A DNA stretch of 64,000 nt from Alphaproteobacteria bacterium (GTDB lineage: Bacteria; Pseudomonadota; Alphaproteobacteria; Reyranellales; Reyranellaceae). Below are positions 60,515 to 64,000 of the stretch, piece after piece (the first letter of the stretch is position 1; every line of letters begins with the position of its first letter). Below the pieces are notes generated by a model. It had not been told where the DNA came from. It worked only from the letters and a program-made list of their open reading frames with translations, and did no database searches. Where the stretch lies: positions 1-64,000 of the forward strand of contig JAHBYP010000010.1 in assembly GCA_019635875.1 (NCBI GenBank). Direction: 5' to 3'. The position numbers and the translations under genes are program-made.

Positions 60515-60535
60515 CCTTCCCCCTCCGGGGGAAGG
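60515..60535. repeat. Family A solitary terminal palindrome
   Basis: A single CCTTCCCC/GGGGAAGG palindrome, the same as one end of the full family A element, with no internal halves or second end. It lies just after the GH15 stop, where it could form a short terminator hairpin. Confidence 0.85.
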
Positions 60536-60553
60536 TATGGGTTGGGACCGTTC

Positions 60554-61786
60554 CTACCACTTCGCGCCGTGGCGTCCGAGGATGCCGCGCCACAGGGCAT
60601 CGCGCTCGGCGCCAAAGCCGCCGGGACCCGCGCTGACCGCCTCCTTCTGGGCCGCGGTGATGATCAGCGCGAGCCGCGTTCCGGGATCGACGAAGATCGA
60701 CTGGCCGTAGACGCCCAGCAGCGAGAAGCGGCGCGGCGTCGACGGGTAGAGCCAGAACTTGTAGCCGTAGCCGTAATAGGCCGTGGCGCGACGCGGGCGG
60801 AACGCCATCGGCTGGCGTCCGGCGTCGGTCGCCTCGATCAGGAAGTCGCGCGGGATGATCTGCCTGCCGTCGATCATGCCGTCATCGGCCAGCAGCATGC
60901 CGAGCCGCGCCCAGTCGCGCAGCGTCGCATTGAAGAAGCCGTGCGCCAGCTCGACGCCGGCGCGATCGATGATCCAGCTCGCGTCGGCCTCCGCACCCAT
61001 CGGCCGCCAGAGGCGCTCGGCGACGTAGCCGGAGAGCGACTGCCCGGTGGCGCCCTTCAGCACGTAGGACAGCACCACGGTCTCGATCGAGGCGTACTGG
61101 AACCTGGTGTTGGGCGCGTGCTCGCGCCGGTCGAAGGCGCGTATCGCCGCCAGCGTGCCGTCGCGCACCGACAGCATGGCGAATTTCTGGATGTCGTCCT
61201 TGCCGTCGTAGCGCTCGCTGAAGGCGATGCCCGAGGCCATGCGCAGCAGCGCGCGGATCGGCGTCTCGCCATAGCCCGAGCCGGCCAGCTCCGGCACGTA
61301 GGTTGCCGCCGTGTCGTCGAGCGAGCGGATCTTGCCCTCGGCCAGGGCAAGACCGACAGCGATGGCGGTGATCGACTTGGCCATCGAGTTCGACAGCAGG
61401 CGATGCCGGGGCGTGCGGTCGTACTGGTAGCGCTCGAACTGCACGACGCCGTCCTGCACCACCATCAGACCGGTGATGCGGCGCCTTGCAAGGAAATCCT
61501 CGATGGTGCGCGTCGCGTGGTCGAACGTGTAGGTATAGTCCTGCTCCTTGGCCGCGCGCGGCAATGGCCGCGGCGTGTCGGACTTCGCGATCACGCGGTG
61601 CGGCAGGATGCTGTCCATGTGGCTGAACGAGCCGACCCGAACTGTCTCGTCGTAGAACCAGTTGGAGCGCGTGCCGATCGGATAGCCCCTGGACTTGCCG
61701 AGCAGCTCCTCGTCGGGCGCCGCGTGGGCGGGCAGGCTCAGCACCATCGCGGCGAGCGCGACGCGCCAGGCGTGGGCGAAAGTCAT
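60554..61786 (-). CDS. Exported serine hydrolase (beta-lactamase/6-aminohexanoate-dimer hydrolase type)
   Basis: A 410-residue serine hydrolase with signal peptide (WRVALAAMVLSLPAHA). The SxxK motif is SMAKSITAIA near residue 135, the Tyr motif lies in QYASIETVVLSYVLKG, and YGYGYKFWLYP plus GVYGQSIFVDP occupy the late KTG-like position. It resembles NylB-type hydrolases that cleave amide oligomers or esters. Convergent with GH15; periplasmic. Confidence 0.88.
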   Translation of the reverse strand: MTFAHAWRVALAAMVLSLPAHAAPDEELLGKSRGYPIGTRSNWFYDETVRVGSFSHMDSILPHRVIAKSDTPRPLPRAAKEQDYTYTFDHATRTIEDFLARRRITGLMVVQDGVVQFERYQYDRTPRHRLLSNSMAKSITAIAVGLALAEGKIRSLDDTAATYVPELAGSGYGETPIRALLRMASGIAFSERYDGKDDIQKFAMLSVRDGTLAAIRAFDRREHAPNTRFQYASIETVVLSYVLKGATGQSLSGYVAERLWRPMGAEADASWIIDRAGVELAHGFFNATLRDWARLGMLLADDGMIDGRQIIPRDFLIEATDAGRQPMAFRPRRATAYYGYGYKFWLYPSTPRRFSLLGVYGQSIFVDPGTRLALIITAAQKEAVSAGPGGFGAERDALWRGILGRHGAKW

Positions 61787-61888
61787 GGCGTCCTCCCGAC
61801 GGGAGCCACGAGGCTAGCACGCAGGAGCCACCGCAGCTTGACGTGACGACGAGCGGTTCCGGCCAGTGCCAAACGGCGGGCAACGTGG

Positions 61889-62380
61889 TCAGCGGCCGCG
61901 CTGCCGGCGCGCGCGCCATTCCCAGGGCGGCTCGAAGGTGCTGCTCCACACGCCGCGCCTGGCCTCGCGCGCATCGGCCTCTTCCTTGGCGTAGGCGTCG
62001 GTCTGGCGCGTGTTCATGATCGCGTAGCCATTGACGATCATCCAGCGCGAGAGGCTCTCGCCGCCCAGGGTGCAGTCGCCGACCACCAGCCGGCGGATCT
62101 TGTCGCGCACGATCACCAGGCAGCGCACGGTCTTGCCGCCGACCAGCCGGTCGAGGGCGCGCGCGGAATCGCGACCGCAGGCCCAGGCCTTGCCGCCGCG
62201 CATGCAGGGTTGGCCGAGGTCGGGCGCGTCGATGCCCCACAGCCGCACGCGCTCGCCGCCGACCGCGATCGAATCCTCGTCAAGGCCGTTGGCCGGCCCG
62301 GCGAGAATCTCGGCGCGCGTCGGCGCGAGCGCGAGCAGCATGCACGCCGCGAAGACGATCAACCCAGAAGAACGACGCAT
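61889..62380 (-). CDS. Exported thermonuclease-family (SNase-like) protein
   Basis: A 163-residue protein with signal peptide (GLIVFAACMLLALAPTRAE) and one staphylococcal-nuclease OB fold: VRLWGIDAPDLGQPC, CGRDSARALDRLVGGKTVRC, LSRWMIVNGYAIMNTRQTDA, ending GVWSSTFEPPWEWR. The catalytic Arg-Glu-Arg set is only partly recognisable (the usual YGR-x-L-A is altered to RRLVVGD), so nuclease activity is uncertain. ATG 62380 is fixed by the signal peptide. Confidence 0.85.
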   Translation of the reverse strand: MRRSSGLIVFAACMLLALAPTRAEILAGPANGLDEDSIAVGGERVRLWGIDAPDLGQPCMRGGKAWACGRDSARALDRLVGGKTVRCLVIVRDKIRRLVVGDCTLGGESLSRWMIVNGYAIMNTRQTDAYAKEEADAREARRGVWSSTFEPPWEWRARRQRGR

Positions 62381-62427
62381 CGACGGTCGGGACCACGACG
62401 GGGCCCCGACTATAGCCGGCTTTCGGG

Positions 62428-62661
62428 CTAGGCGGCGAAGAGTTGCTGGGCGCGGCGATTGGGCAGCAGGGCGCGGACGTCGGCAGGAATGCGATCGAGC
62501 TCGATCTCGCGGCCGAAGCGCGAGGCGATCCAGTCGGTGCGCTCGAGCCCGATATACTCCCAGCTCATCGAGTCCTCGCTCCAGCCATAGGCCTTGGCGC
62601 TCGAACCCCACGGCAACGCGACGACGAACCAGTGACGATCGCAACCGTACCACGCCCTCAT
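62428..62661 (-). CDS. Small conserved-looking hypothetical protein
   Basis: A 77-residue soluble protein (starting MRAWYGCDRHWFVVALPWGS) rich in Trp and acidic/basic residues. I recognise no domain. It lies 47 bases upstream of the SNase-like gene on the same strand. The start at 62661 lacks a strong ribosome site. Confidence 0.5.
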   Translation of the reverse strand: MRAWYGCDRHWFVVALPWGSSAKAYGWSEDSMSWEYIGLERTDWIASRFGREIELDRIPADVRALLPNRRAQQLFAA

Positions 62662-62819
62662 GTCGAGCCTCGCAGTCAGCTGCGCCCTTCACCGGTCGGG
62701 GGTCGTCCGTGACGCGCAGTGCTGCTGCACTAATGCTCGCGTGAGGCGAGTTGGTCCATGCGCAATGGGTTCAAAATGGAGCGTTCACCCTTTGGCTGGG
62801 GATAACCCGCCAGGACGAC

Positions 62820-64000
62820 TCATTCCTTCTTGCGCTTCTGCCGGTAGGGGAAGCGATGCCGCGCCATCGCGCCGATCAGGGACGCCGCCAGCTTGCCCGG
62901 GTCAGCCACCACCACCCCCTCGTCGGAGGCGAAGTCGCAGGCCTGCAGCAGGTCGCCGGACTGGTGCGCCACGGCGATCGGCTTTCCATGCCGATAGGCC
63001 TCGGCCAGGAAGCGCATCGCGAGGCTGGACGCGGCGAGCGCCTTGCCGACGCCCGACGGCACAAGCGCGGCGTCATAGGTCACCGACGGGGCGTTGGGCG
63101 CGGCGCGGTTGACCTTGATCGTCTTGCCCCTGGCGTCCGTGAACAGGCCGGCGCTCGGCGCGATCAGCTCCGCGACGATTCCCGCCTGGTCCAGCGCGTC
63201 GACGAGGGCGTTCAGCTCCGCCGCCTCGGCGCCATAGCCGATCAGGATGCCGACCTTGCGTCCCTTCACCGATGGCGCCGGCCGATCCATGCTGAGTGCC
63301 GGCGAGCGGAGCGTCACCGCGTCGCGCCTGATGGGCCCCGACGGCGTCGGCGCCGAGGGCGTTGGAGTGTCGGGTGTGCCGGCGGGCTCGAGGGCGATGC
63401 CGGTTTGCGCCGACACCAGGGCGGCAAGTTCCGCATCGATATTGACCAGGATCTCGTTCATCATGCGGTTGCGCACGCCTTCGTCGACGACGTTGTTGAG
63501 CTCGAAGGAGAAGGCGGCGGCAATGTGGTCCTTCTCCCACTCGCTCATGCTGTTCCAGAACATCGTCGCCTGGCTGAAGTGATCGTCGAAGCTGGGGCTG
63601 CGCCGGCGCGTCTTGGCACCCGACTCCTCGCGTGCCAGCGAGCGGAACGCCTCGGCGGCCTGCGGCGAATGCATCGGGCAGCCGCGCGCCAGGCTGTTGG
63701 GGAAGTAGCTTACGCGGCCCGTGTTGATGGTCATGCGCGCGAAGCCGTCACGCTGATTGCTGTCGACCGGCGCCAGCGAGCGGTTGATCGGCAGCTCGTG
63801 GAAGTTCGGCCCGACGCGCCTGAGCTGCGTGTCGATGTAGGAGAACAGCCGGCCCTGCAGCAGCGGGTCGTTGGTGAAGTCGATGCCCGGGATGATATGG
63901 CCGGTATCGAAGGCGACCTGCTCGGTCTCGGCGAAGAAATTATCGGGGTTGCGGTTGAGCGTGAGCCTGCCGACGCGGCGGATCGGCACGACCTCCTCGG
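62820..64000 (-). CDS. katE: Large-subunit catalase (HPII type), C-terminal part, cut by window edge
   Basis: 393 codons of a clade II catalase whose 5' part lies beyond the right edge. VGRLTLNRNPDNFFAETEQV, FDTGHIIPGIDFTNDPLLQG and the haem-proximal FSYIDTQLRRVGPNFHELPI are the catalase core (proximal Tyr in SYIDTQL). A flexible Thr/Pro linker leads to a C-terminal glutamine-amidotransferase/DJ-1-like domain (GRKVGILIGYGAEAAELNAL), as in HPII. The enzyme removes hydrogen peroxide. A basic tail (FPYRQKRKKE) ends it. Confidence 0.94.
   Translation of the reverse strand, partial: EEVVPIRRVGRLTLNRNPDNFFAETEQVAFDTGHIIPGIDFTNDPLLQGRLFSYIDTQLRRVGPNFHELPINRSLAPVDSNQRDGFARMTINTGRVSYFPNSLARGCPMHSPQAAEAFRSLAREESGAKTRRRSPSFDDHFSQATMFWNSMSEWEKDHIAAAFSFELNNVVDEGVRNRMMNEILVNIDAELAALVSAQTGIALEPAGTPDTPTPSAPTPSGPIRRDAVTLRSPALSMDRPAPSVKGRKVGILIGYGAEAAELNALVDALDQAGIVAELIAPSAGLFTDARGKTIKVNRAAPNAPSVTYDAALVPSGVGKALAASSLAMRFLAEAYRHGKPIAVAHQSGDLLQACDFASDEGVVVADPGKLAASLIGAMARHRFPYRQKRKKE

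Noticed and set aside
62820..63989. Complete short catalase starting at 63989
   Set aside because: The frame stays open to the window edge and the protein would lack the haem-binding N-terminal half. It is a gene cut by the boundary.

Overview
This 64 kb window is very GC-rich, densely packed chromosomal DNA. GC-rich synonymous codon use, frequent GTG starts, short intergenic gaps and many four-base start/stop overlaps fit an alphaproteobacterium. Gene types such as CaiB-family CoA-transferase, nitronate monooxygenase, carotenoid oxygenase, PxpABC, GluQ-RS and OtsA/OtsB/GH15 fit a soil or freshwater heterotroph of the Rhodospirillales or Hyphomicrobiales. The genus is not decidable from the sequence alone. 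I saw no tRNA, rRNA, CRISPR array, phage block or conjugation module. The only intact mobile element is one IS1380-type insertion sequence.

Layout. 0.1-10.1 kb (mostly minus strand): a molybdenum hydroxylase large subunit, two tandem VOC proteins, a LysE exporter, an HNH nuclease, nitronate monooxygenase with a GST, a carotenoid oxygenase and an MFS transporter. 10.4-13.6 kb: four translationally coupled genes (AlkA-like glycosylase with a Lys/Ala tail, esterase, serine hydrolase, GNAT). 13.7-23.1 kb: GluQ-RS, two overlapping ORFs built of an unrecognised YG/W repeat, CaiB transferase, HIT, DUF1028, YgfZ, a dihydroorotase-like enzyme, a YhdH-type reductase, LysR and PaaI. 23.2-31.4 kb: a CmcJ-type oxygenase, a frameshifted DUF2314 gene, M20 amidohydrolase, GlcG, an LVIVD protein, a cupin-MFS-DUF302 operon and a phosphoesterase. 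31.5-36.4 kb: Baeyer-Villiger monooxygenase, nitroreductase, amidohydrolase, metallo-beta-lactamase-fold hydrolase and SDR, which together could form a ketone/lactone degradation cluster. 36.4-39.6 kb: AsnC regulator, alanine dehydrogenase and an omega-amino-acid aminotransferase. 41.5-47.3 kb: a complete sugar-type ABC importer, then an orphan Tae4-like amidase and a D-erythronate dehydrogenase-like enzyme. 47.5-53.8 kb: an acyl-CoA carboxylase beta chain, a DHFR-like protein, a membrane-anchored cupin and the 5-oxoprolinase set pxpC-pxpB/pxpA. 53.8-55.5 kb: the IS1380 element, inserted exactly at the pxpA stop codon, followed by a decayed DHFR-like gene. 56.3-60.5 kb: divergent otsA / otsB-GH15 (trehalose). 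The right end holds a serine hydrolase, a secreted nuclease-fold protein and the C-terminal part of a large-subunit catalase cut by the window edge.

Intergenic space is dominated by families of palindromic repeats. Family A has seven bipartite copies of about 120 bp and one solo end. Family B has two copies. Family C has seven long hairpins and two deletion-derived short forms. Two further unique large inverted repeats are present. They sit at operon boundaries and create many false ORF extensions, so many starts here were moved inward. The strongest candidate for something undescribed is the pair of overlapping genes at 14.5-15.3 kb, which encode three-repeat proteins in identical register.
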